Below, piece by piece: positions 35,715 to 43,384 of a DNA stretch of 64,000 nt. The stretch's first letter is position 1, and each line of letters begins with the position of its first letter. The translations under genes and the position numbers were made by a program. Below the pieces are notes generated by a model. The model worked only from the letters and a program-made list of their open reading frames with translations, was not told the origin of the DNA and ran no database searches. Source of the stretch: Bacteroidaceae bacterium (lineage in GTDB: Bacteria; Bacteroidota; Bacteroidia; Bacteroidales; Bacteroidaceae); assembly GCA_017560945.1 (NCBI GenBank), contig JAFZDY010000019.1, forward strand, positions 1 through 64,000, written 5' to 3'.

Positions 35715-37823
35715 ATGAAAAGACTATTCGCAATAATCACACTACTTACCTGCATACTTTGTTCGCAAGTGAAAGCCGAAGAGGCACACATTTGGCATCT
35801 GAACAAACAGACAGGACTAAGTAGCAATCACGTGACCGCATTGGAGCAAGACCATCACGGATACATCTGGGTGGGGACTGATAAGGGACTAAACCGAGTT
35901 GATGGTCACGAAATCTTCAATTGGGATTCACCCAAACACCCCCTGCACGACCTACCCATCAGAGGACTCGAAACTGACAAGAAAAACAACTGCTTGTGGA
36001 TATTTGGTCCTAAAGGATTGGCTGGATGCATATTGTTCGAGAACAACCAATTCATCTCACACACACACGAAAAGGGAGACTCTCTATTCAAGTATCATCA
36101 CAAAGGCAAACTCTATACGTGGCAATACGGCCATGGGGCTCGATGCAACCGCATCCGATTGAACAAAGAAGAATTCGAAACAACATATTTCCCGCACGAG
36201 GTCGTCGCCATCCGCACCGACGAGGAAGGAAACGACTGGCTTTTGACCAAACGGGGGCTATATCTCAATGGATTTGAAGAGAAACTCCCCTCATCAGAGG
36301 ATGTAAAACACATTACCACCTACCTCAACCTTTGTGTGGCACTCACACCCAACGAAATCATCATCTACAACCATTCACGACGCATCGCACGTCGCACCTC
36401 AATCCCTGAGAAGTACCACATCAAGCAATGTACGGACATCGCCGCATGGGGTGAACAACTACTTATCTTTACCTCCGAAAGAACTCTGGTTTATCACATC
36501 TTGAACGAAACCTTCACAACCCCATCCAATGTACAACTGAAAGAAGGACGCATATTTTCCCATGACGATGAACATCTGTATGTGTATGAAGACAAAGGAA
36601 AATTCCTCCGATTTGGAAATGACAATACCATCCAATCGTGGCAATTGAAGCAAGTAGGAACTACAGACCAAGAGGCCTCAAGGCTACCATTGCACATCGT
36701 GTGGAACACTCACACAGAGGCATTTGCAATCCATGGAAATGGGCTATACCTCCGCGACCTTACGACAGGTAAAGTCACCCACTACCGAAAGGGAGATGCG
36801 AACGACTTTATCCGCGACAATCACATCGACGCCTTGCTGGCCGACCACACAGGTTGCCTATGGATAGGAACACACCTATCAGGACTTACCTGCCTCATAC
36901 CAAATATCCACACCGAAGAGACAGATAGTCTAACCACCCGACAGACAACCCCACGTCCGCACATTACCTACATTACCATTGATGGAGAAAATAGCCTCAT
37001 CAGTGCCAACAAAATGACATTACCCTATACACACAACAATGTAGAGTGGCACTTCTCTTGTTTGGATTATGCACGGACGGATGAAACCACCTACCAATAC
37101 TATTTAGCTGGGCACGATAGCACATGGCAAGTGAGCACCTACAATCACAAAGCCACCTACAAGAACCTGCAACCAGGTCTTTACACCTTCCACGTAAAGG
37201 CAAGCCTCGATGGTCAACATTGGGGAAGCGAAGAGACACACACCATCGTAATATGTGAGCCGTGGTGGACACAATGGCCGGCAATGTTAGCCATATTGGC
37301 ACTATTTGGTGTGATGGGATTGGTTCTTTATCTAATCATGTACCGTATGGTTCGCCCCAATATGGCTATGGCGAGCAAAGAAGAGACCAGCACCCCCATC
37401 TCCACAAATGCAGATATCACTACACAAGAAGAAGAAGTAGTAGTAGTAGTAGCACAAGATGAAACACCTGCGCTACCTGCACTCACCGCCAAAGACCAAC
37501 GATTCAAGGAACTTTTGGACAATTTATTGGCCGAACACATCGAGGACGCCGACTTCACGGTAGAGGCCTTTGCCGCCTGTGTCAACCTGAAACGCACACA
37601 ATTCTACACAAAGGTCAAGCAAGTGACAGGCATTTCACCCATAGAATTATTGCGCAAAGCACACATGGAGCATGCGGCCAAACTATTACGAGATACCGAC
37701 ATGAACATCGATGACGTGCGCATTCGATGCGGCTTCAGCAACTCCACCACATTCTACAACTACTTCAAACAACACTTCGGTCAAACTCCCCGACAATATA
37801 GGCAAAATTGCCTGGTAAAGTAG
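35715..37823 (+). CDS. Membrane-tethered AraC-family regulator with a two-component-type sensor but no kinase or receiver
   Basis: 702 residues from the ATG at 35715, preceded by GGGGG; an upstream in-frame TTG overlaps the promoter. Order: signal peptide; Reg_prop-type propeller units (TGLSSNHVTALEQDHHGYIWVGTDKGLNR, HIDALLADHTGCLWIGTHLSGL); a Y_Y_Y domain (about 430-515); one membrane helix (about 519-545); a cytosolic linker with an EEEVVVVV run; and an AraC double helix-turn-helix (about 600-698). Classic hybrid two-component systems carry a histidine kinase and receiver between the helix and the AraC domain; both are absent. Signal transfer would have to be mechanical or oligomerisation-based. 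The neighbouring porin is the likeliest target. Confidence 0.85.
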   Translation: MKRLFAIITLLTCILCSQVKAEEAHIWHLNKQTGLSSNHVTALEQDHHGYIWVGTDKGLNRVDGHEIFNWDSPKHPLHDLPIRGLETDKKNNCLWIFGPKGLAGCILFENNQFISHTHEKGDSLFKYHHKGKLYTWQYGHGARCNRIRLNKEEFETTYFPHEVVAIRTDEEGNDWLLTKRGLYLNGFEEKLPSSEDVKHITTYLNLCVALTPNEIIIYNHSRRIARRTSIPEKYHIKQCTDIAAWGEQLLIFTSERTLVYHILNETFTTPSNVQLKEGRIFSHDDEHLYVYEDKGKFLRFGNDNTIQSWQLKQVGTTDQEASRLPLHIVWNTHTEAFAIHGNGLYLRDLTTGKVTHYRKGDANDFIRDNHIDALLADHTGCLWIGTHLSGLTCLIPNIHTEETDSLTTRQTTPRPHITYITIDGENSLISANKMTLPYTHNNVEWHFSCLDYARTDETTYQYYLAGHDSTWQVSTYNHKATYKNLQPGLYTFHVKASLDGQHWGSEETHTIVICEPWWTQWPAMLAILALFGVMGLVLYLIMYRMVRPNMAMASKEETSTPISTNADITTQEEEVVVVVAQDETPALPALTAKDQRFKELLDNLLAEHIEDADFTVEAFAACVNLKRTQFYTKVKQVTGISPIELLRKAHMEHAAKLLRDTDMNIDDVRIRCGFSNSTTFYNYFKQHFGQTPRQYRQNCLVK

Positions 37824-37874
37824 GTTTTGCGTAAAGAGTATTAACACAAAAGAGGTAGTGTATAGGGATACATG

Positions 37875-38921
37875 TCAGTCGCCTATTTCGTAATACAGGC
37901 GCAATAGCCCCACGCAATTGGTTTCTCCATCAGTACGGATGACATGAAAGGCAGGCTGCACACTGAAGCCTGCCCCGAGTGGACAAGCGAGAGTCAACTC
38001 CACGTCAGTTTCGCGACCATCGACCCAATAGCATCTATTGACAGACAATCCGACCTGTGCTCCCCACTCCGTCACATTCTCGGCCAACAAGGCTCCCGCC
38101 CAGTACCCTTTACAAGCAGCATCATTCACGACAGGCACTCCACCTTGCGCTATCAGGTTCAACCCAACCTCACCCAGACGGCACAGTGGTTGTTCCACAC
38201 CGCCCCATAAGCCGAATTGCTCCTTTCCACCGACTTGTTTAGAACTGAAGGCATAGCCAAAAGTGTATGTAGAAGGCAAGAATCCTTCTTCCTTCTCCTC
38301 GCTATACATAACACTACCGATATTGAACACACCATCGCGACCTGGGCGAAAACGGAACTGTTCATCCAAACGATCAGAGGGAGCACCATTGTAAAGCGAT
38401 TCGCGAAGCGTCCAACCACCCTGTTCGTAGGCCACGTGAAATGCCAAAGCAGCTTCGGGATAAACTGAAATGCCATGTACTTCTGTACAAATAGGATTTC
38501 CACCATACGAAGAACCTGTGAAGAGCCCCGTCATATCAGTATTGAAATAATCTTCATCCGCTGCCTTAAGACCCATAAAAACGAAAAGACGATTATTTAG
38601 GAACATTTGACTCAATCCTGCATGAAACAGGCGGAAAGCACGATTATCAGCATCGATATTCGACAATCCTTGACGATCGTCACACACAGGATTTCCCACT
38701 CCATAAGTACTTAATGTCGAGATGTCAAACAAGGACCCTTTCCATAGTTCCACTCCAAAATCACCTTGAAGCATATTCATCCAACCAGCTTTTCCATTAC
38801 TGGCATTCCATTGTCCTTCACTTACCACACTGATGCCCCAATTGACACGCAATTCCTCCTGTGCATGAATGCACAAATTGAAAGATAAAATCAAAAATAA
38901 AAGTATGTATTTTTTAACCAT
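37875..38921 (-). CDS. Outer-membrane carbohydrate porin (OprB-like)
   Basis: 348 residues from the ATG at 38921, which gives a proper signal peptide (MVKKYILLFLILSFNLCIHAQ). The body is beta-barrel-like: alternating hydrophobic strands, many glycine/aromatic turns, and an FRFRPGRDGVFNIGSVMYSE stretch typical of OprB-type porins. The end, VGLLRLYYEIGD, is a short terminal strand. It probably admits small sugars or acids. It converges on the AraC-type regulator gene, and its promoter carries the putative regulator box. Confidence 0.75.
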   Translation of the reverse strand: MVKKYILLFLILSFNLCIHAQEELRVNWGISVVSEGQWNASNGKAGWMNMLQGDFGVELWKGSLFDISTLSTYGVGNPVCDDRQGLSNIDADNRAFRLFHAGLSQMFLNNRLFVFMGLKAADEDYFNTDMTGLFTGSSYGGNPICTEVHGISVYPEAALAFHVAYEQGGWTLRESLYNGAPSDRLDEQFRFRPGRDGVFNIGSVMYSEEKEEGFLPSTYTFGYAFSSKQVGGKEQFGLWGGVEQPLCRLGEVGLNLIAQGGVPVVNDAACKGYWAGALLAENVTEWGAQVGLSVNRCYWVDGRETDVELTLACPLGAGFSVQPAFHVIRTDGETNCVGLLRLYYEIGD

Positions 38922-38968
38922 AATGTATGTATTAACCACAACGTTACACTTTCTTTTCAAATCGGGTG

Positions 38969-39019
38969 CAAAATTATTACTATTTACCAGCATGAACAAT
39001 ACCTATAATTAGTCAAAAT
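38969..39019 (-). promoter_or_regulatory. Porin promoter with an adjacent putative AraC-regulator box
   Basis: On the minus strand, TAATTTTG (38969-38976) is the -7 element. Just upstream of its -33 position lies TTTGACT...TAGGTAT (38999-39019), a normal place for an activator. Confidence 0.5.
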
Positions 39020-39029
39020 CACGCCACTA

Positions 39030-39113
39030 ATACCTAAAAAGTATTACTCCTCGAATGTTAACAAAGCGATTTATCCATTGTCGCTTACCTATTTGACCGA
39101 TTAGGTATACCTA
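39030..39113. promoter_or_regulatory. Further TAGGTAT/ATACCTA words between porin and secreted-protein operon
   Basis: ATACCTA at 39030-39036, and TTTGAC-n4-TAGGTATACCTA at 39092-39113, the last 12 bases being a perfect palindrome. These repeat the words of the porin and regulator promoters. Confidence 0.45.
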
Positions 39114-39145
39114 TACGTTCACGAGCCAATTGAATAAAAAGTAAA

Positions 39146-39214
39146 GTGTAGTGCGGCATTACACAAATGTATAATGCGGCATTGTACTTAAGTGTAGTGC
39201 CGCACTACACTACA
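39146..39214. repeat. Three-unit palindromic tandem array, exact 23-bp period
   Basis: Units begin at 39146, 39169 and 39192 (GTGTAGTGC, GTATAATGC, GTGTAGTGC). The third contains GTGTAGTGC-C-GCACTACAC, a perfect 19-bp palindrome with a one-base centre. The first two are diverged forms. It lies in the divergent region. Confidence 0.75.
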
Positions 39215-39406
39215 AATTTTAAGTTAAAATAACGCGATAGAATAGTTATAATCAAATGAACGAATCGGCAAAGGAGATTATCCCAATAACCATCCTTCAA
39301 CCTACAGGTTTCAGCACCTTAAATGACAAAAAGGACTAATCAAGCCTTGTGACATTGTTTTTCTAAAAATATTTCATCTTAGTTCTTCATTTACCAAAAA
39401 TATATT

Positions 39407-39414
39407 TACCTTTG
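39407..39414 (+). promoter_or_regulatory. -7 element of the three-gene secreted-protein operon
   Basis: TACCTTTG, 37 bp before the ATG at 39451. Confidence 0.6.
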
Positions 39415-39450
39415 TACGCAATAGAATACTATTATTTAATACCTACTCTT

Positions 39451-39948
39451 ATGAAAAAGAAACTTTTACTATCAGTCTTGCTGGCGGTACTATGTACCTT
39501 GGCAGCAAGGAGCCAAGGGGAGTACACTACTTTGGTCGTAGAGTTGAACAATGGTTCCAGTGTGAACTATATCCTAAAACAAAAACCCACAATCAAGATG
39601 GGAAAGACGGACGTCATCGTAACTACAGGTGACAACAACCTGTCGGCGACTTATAACCATGCCGATGTGAAGCAATTCTATTTCAAGGAGTTTGACCGTA
39701 CAGCAATCGAAGAGAATATTACTCCACAAAAAGTGCTGAAAATAACCTATGTTGATGGAGAAAACGTGAGAATCAGCGGAACGGACGCGAATGACCGTAT
39801 CAGCCTCTATACAATAGACGGACGAATGATACAGAATCGTATTTCCGCCAATGCAGAGGAGACAATAGTACACATTGGTTCATTAGAAAAGGGCATATAC
39901 ATCATACAGGTAAGCAACAAACAATCATTTAAAGTAGTGAAACGATGA
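39451..39948 (+). CDS. Small secreted protein with type-IX-like C-terminal domain
   Basis: 165 residues from the ATG at 39451, which starts the signal peptide (MKKKLLLSVLLAVLCTLAARSQG). The N-terminal region TTLVVELNNGSSVNYILKQKPTIKM is a common Bacteroidota motif of secreted proteins, also present in variant form in the next two genes. The C-terminal ~75 residues (ISLYTIDGRMIQNR ... GIYIIQVSNKQSFKVVKR) form a Por-secretion-like domain. Function unknown. The stop overlaps the next start (ATGA). Confidence 0.75.
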   Translation: MKKKLLLSVLLAVLCTLAARSQGEYTTLVVELNNGSSVNYILKQKPTIKMGKTDVIVTTGDNNLSATYNHADVKQFYFKEFDRTAIEENITPQKVLKITYVDGENVRISGTDANDRISLYTIDGRMIQNRISANAEETIVHIGSLEKGIYIIQVSNKQSFKVVKR

Positions 39949-41567
39949 AAACAAGAAATATAATACTGACCACAATGGCGTGGATGGGATGCGCAATGGG
40001 CATCAGCGCACAGGAGTATCTGCACATAAACAGTCCTGCTGGAGAACTATGCTATCCTTTGGAAGAGATTGACCGCATCACAATAGAAGACGCCGTATCA
40101 CTAACAGACAAAATGGAGAAGGACGAGAATATCACCCTCTTCACCTCGGCACTGAAAGCCACAGGGATTGATAAACGACTCACATTGGACGTTGACTACA
40201 ACTATGAAGCCAGCCAGTACCCACGATACCATTATAAATTTGATTATAGCTATGAATCAGCTATAGCATCCCCATATAAAATGAGTGCATTTACCCTGTT
40301 TGTGGAAACAGACGAGGTTTTGAGGAATAAATATGGTGTGACTGATTTGGAAGAATTGAAAGCCTTGGCCAAGCGAATATATGACAGCACCTATCCCGCG
40401 GATGCCGGTTTGTACGACGACGATGTGACTCACCCCAAAAATCCACTATACCGCTTTGTAGCCTATCACATCCTGACCCGCGACATCCTTAGCCTCGACC
40501 ACTTGACGGGACGAAGATTCAATATAGAAGGAGAAATAGGAACTATCGGTATAAGGGAAGAAAAAATGAATCCCATCGATTGGTATCAGACTCTGTTGCC
40601 TAACACTTTGATGAAATGCGAAATACTAACCGTAGAGAAATGGGTTGGGGGAAATAGCACATTGAACAACTATTACCTCAACCGCCGATGGGATGACAAA
40701 TACCAGATAAGAGGCTCCGAAGTGTCGGAATCACAACACGAGACCGAAGTCGCAAACGGACGCTACTTTTATGCAGACGACTTGGTCGCTTTCACTCAAG
40801 ACGTGCGCGAAAAGGTACAGAATATGCTCATCCGCATGGACGTATCTACCATTTTCCCCGAATTGACGTCATTGGGAATCCGACTAAATGGGAATCCTTT
40901 GAGGCATGAAACTCAAGCCGATGAAGAATTCAAGTATGGCAAGAACTATTACTTCCCCAATGGTTCATTGGACGGATTGAAAGTAAATCATCATGGAGAA
41001 GTTGTCTATAGACGCTCATGCATAAGTAATTGCGTACACCAAGGAGATGACATGATTGCATTTGGAGATTATGATATAGAAATTAAACTTCCACCAGTAC
41101 CCTTCTCTGGAGAGTGGCAGATACGATTGGGATATTATGTAACAGATACTCGTGGTGTGGCTCAAATATACCTCGATGGAGAGAAACAGGGTGAACCGAT
41201 AGATTTTCGTATCAGTTTGGATGATGAGTCTTTGTTAGGTTCTTCTTTTCACGAAAAAGACTATTATGATTTGACTATAGAAGAAAAAGCTGCTGAACAA
41301 AAATTATTGAAAGAAAATGGATTCTACCGTGGCCCTGCAGGAGTCTATTATGGTTTTGGTAGATATCAGTTTGAAACTCTGGCGAATACTCCCCGACGCG
41401 TACTGTGCCAAACATATATGAATAGTTCCGTAGAACACACGTTACGCATACAATCTACACAAAAGAGTTTAACTGGATACAATAACGAATTCATGCTCGA
41501 TTACATCGAACTGGTACCCAAGAGTGTGTACAATGTACCCGAGGGTGAAATGGAGAGTGATTTGTAA
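39945..41567 (+). CDS. Secreted protein with fasciclin-like region
   Basis: 540 residues with a signal peptide (MKTRNIILTTMAWMGCAMGISAQ). After a short YLHINSPAGELCYPLEEIDRITIED motif, residues about 55-330 have the features of a FAS1 region: FTSALKATGIDKRL, SAFTLFVETDEVLRNKYG, FVAYHILTRDILS. Residues about 370-540 are a beta-sandwich (DIEIKLPPVPFSGEWQIRLGYYV ... MLDYIELVPKS), like carbohydrate- or protein-binding modules. Similar proteins sit near SusCD loci in Bacteroidota, but none is here. Middle gene of the operon. Confidence 0.75.
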   Translation: MKTRNIILTTMAWMGCAMGISAQEYLHINSPAGELCYPLEEIDRITIEDAVSLTDKMEKDENITLFTSALKATGIDKRLTLDVDYNYEASQYPRYHYKFDYSYESAIASPYKMSAFTLFVETDEVLRNKYGVTDLEELKALAKRIYDSTYPADAGLYDDDVTHPKNPLYRFVAYHILTRDILSLDHLTGRRFNIEGEIGTIGIREEKMNPIDWYQTLLPNTLMKCEILTVEKWVGGNSTLNNYYLNRRWDDKYQIRGSEVSESQHETEVANGRYFYADDLVAFTQDVREKVQNMLIRMDVSTIFPELTSLGIRLNGNPLRHETQADEEFKYGKNYYFPNGSLDGLKVNHHGEVVYRRSCISNCVHQGDDMIAFGDYDIEIKLPPVPFSGEWQIRLGYYVTDTRGVAQIYLDGEKQGEPIDFRISLDDESLLGSSFHEKDYYDLTIEEKAAEQKLLKENGFYRGPAGVYYGFGRYQFETLANTPRRVLCQTYMNSSVEHTLRIQSTQKSLTGYNNEFMLDYIELVPKSVYNVPEGEMESDL

Positions 41568-41598
41568 CAATGTAAGTAAATATAATAAGGAGATAACT

Positions 41599-42861
41599 AT
41601 GAATAGATATATGATAGCCATCATCTGTATGGCATTCACTATGCAGACTTTTGCACAAAAAGTGTTTGTTGTCCATAAAAAGGACGGCACAAAAATAGAG
41701 GTTCCCGTGGCATCCAACATACACTTCACAGGAAAGGCTCAAGTAAACGACAATGAATATACCAACGTAAAGGTAGATGTCACAAATGATGTGGAATCAG
41801 GAACATATCCCTACGCTGAATTCACCATTGACAATGGAGGTTTGCATGAATATGGAAACATTCCCAGTGGCAATATCGAAAACTTTGGTATCCTCTATTC
41901 CATCACGCCTGGTATAACTTTGAATAATGGAACTTTCATTACTCCAGACGGACGGGGATTGTTCGCTATAAAAGGCTTGGACTTCAACACAACCTATTAC
42001 TATCGTTCATACGTCACTTACAAAGGAGAAACCTATTATAGCACCGAACAAAGTTTCACCACTGAAAAACCGACAATGCGATGGTATGTGACAAGTATGC
42101 CTGATGTATTCTTGACTGAAAAGATGTTCGTGTACCCTTCAGAAGAGGCTTGGCAGAAATTTCTTGAGAAATATTCCCTTTATTTCGAATTAAATGACAC
42201 CATTATCCGCAACCAATTATTGGATGAGCAATGGATTCGTTTCACAACCAAGGAAAAAGCAAGAGAATTGGCAACAAAATGTACTCAAAAGCATGATTGC
42301 CGCGATGGAGTCATCTACCTATTGGATGAAATCGGTGATGATTTCTTGGCATCATTTGACAACATGGAGTGCGTCATGTATGGTACAGTTGGACTTTTGA
42401 CAGAAGAGGTATATACTAATAGATGTGTAGGACCTGATACCATCGTATGTGCACCCGAGTTCAATGTACCAGACAACACTTATTATACATTTGCACCGAT
42501 ATCTGCTAGCACAAATCCTCGCGTCACTTATGCCGTTGACCAACTGATGTTAGCCAATCAGGAGTATGAGTTGGAAATCATTATGGCACCAGATACTGAG
42601 GTGGAAGAGTCTTCACGTCTCCCCAATATCATCCGAATTGAACATCTGTTTGGAGGAAATTCCTTCAGGAAGAGTAGCAGAATAGAAAAAGAATTAACGA
42701 CTGATTCCCAAAAGTGTATGACTTACACATATACCATCACTCCTACAGAGTTCGGCAAGAATGCGATAAGGATAGAATCTCAAGTTACCGCAAAAAATAG
42801 CGGAAAGACAGCCACAAGAATAATGCGAATTGCCAAAATCACTGTAAGGAAAGTGAAATAG
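41599..42861 (+). CDS. Secreted protein with VHKKDG motif and fibronectin-like domain
   Basis: 420 residues from the ATG at 41599, preceded by an AAGGAGA ribosome-binding site; it starts the signal peptide MNRYMIAIICMAFTMQTFAQ. The segment VFVVHKKDGTKIEVPVASNIHF is the same class of N-terminal motif as in the two preceding genes. Residues about 60-160 resemble a fibronectin-type-III-like fold (TVEFTIDNGG ... YYYRSYVTYKGETYYSTEQSFTTE in character). The rest is unrecognised beta-rich sequence. It has no type-IX-like tail. Third gene of the operon, 31 bp after the second. Confidence 0.65.
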   Translation: MNRYMIAIICMAFTMQTFAQKVFVVHKKDGTKIEVPVASNIHFTGKAQVNDNEYTNVKVDVTNDVESGTYPYAEFTIDNGGLHEYGNIPSGNIENFGILYSITPGITLNNGTFITPDGRGLFAIKGLDFNTTYYYRSYVTYKGETYYSTEQSFTTEKPTMRWYVTSMPDVFLTEKMFVYPSEEAWQKFLEKYSLYFELNDTIIRNQLLDEQWIRFTTKEKARELATKCTQKHDCRDGVIYLLDEIGDDFLASFDNMECVMYGTVGLLTEEVYTNRCVGPDTIVCAPEFNVPDNTYYTFAPISASTNPRVTYAVDQLMLANQEYELEIIMAPDTEVEESSRLPNIIRIEHLFGGNSFRKSSRIEKELTTDSQKCMTYTYTITPTEFGKNAIRIESQVTAKNSGKTATRIMRIAKITVRKVK

Positions 42862-42882
42862 GAAATTAAAATACCTCTATAA

Positions 42883-42935
42883 AATTCCGCCCGAAGGCAC
42901 ACTTATGATTGTTGCTTTCGGGCGGAATTCATTTA
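42883..42935. terminator. Bidirectional terminator
   Basis: AATTCCGCCCGAA and TTCGGGCGGAATT are perfect 13-bp arms. T-rich sequence follows on both strands, so it can end both the secreted-protein operon and the tRNA-Arg transcript. Confidence 0.8.
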
Positions 42936-42941
42936 ATTCTG

Positions 42942-43016
42942 TGGTACCTCCGTCGAGAATCGAACTCGAATCTGCCCTTTAGGAGAGGGCCGTTCTATCC
43001 ATTGAACTACAAAGGC
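42942..43016 (-). tRNA. tRNA-Arg (anticodon CCT)
   Basis: Read on the minus strand, GCCTTTG and CGGAGGT form the acceptor stem (with three G-U pairs), GTTC/GAAC the D stem, GCCCT/AGGGC the anticodon stem with loop CTCCTAA, and GAGTTCGATTCTC the T arm. CCA is encoded. A TACCTTTG -7 element lies at 43037-43044 on the minus strand. Confidence 0.93.
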
Positions 43017-43100
43017 AACAAATTTGTTTTGCGGCGCAAAGGTAGGACTTTTTGGCGGATATTGAAAATGTAGTTGTTACTTTTTTGTTCATTGTATGGA

Positions 43101-43169
43101 AGAATGCTATTCCTTCGATAAAAAGAATAGTATTCTTACACACGAAAGAATAGTAATCTTCATGCCTAA
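43101..43169. repeat. Three-unit palindromic tandem array, exact 23-bp period
   Basis: AGAATGCT, AGAATAGT and AGAATAGT begin units at 43101, 43124 and 43147. The middle unit, with the preceding base, holds AAGAATA-G-TATTCTT, a perfect 15-bp palindrome with a one-base centre. It lies between tRNA-Arg and the GH5-GH43 gene, which diverge. Confidence 0.75.
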
Positions 43170-43304
43170 TGATACGATTGAGGTGACTAAAGATATGGGG
43201 GATGTTATAATTGGAACGAACGATATTGGAGCGGAGAAGTAATAGTTGTCACTCCAAGAATGAAAATATTCCATTATGGATGGGATTATTTCGGATATAA
43301 TCCG

Positions 43305-43312
43305 TACCTTTG
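43305..43312 (+). promoter_or_regulatory. -7 element of the GH5-GH43 gene
   Basis: TACCTTTG, 73 bp before the start codon. Confidence 0.6.
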
Positions 43313-43384
43313 TCGCTATAAAATATAGACTTAAATACCTCCGACGTAGAAAGTAGAAAAATATTTTAATCCTATAAATTCACA

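Noticed and set aside
42942..43016. tRNA-Arg as an integration site for the neighbouring GH5-GH43 gene
   Set aside because: No partial copy of the tRNA end or integrase was found nearby.
43096..43242. 48-codon open frame over the 43.1-kb array
   Set aside because: No ribosome-binding site, and much of it is made by the 23-bp repeat; length is within chance for AT-rich DNA.
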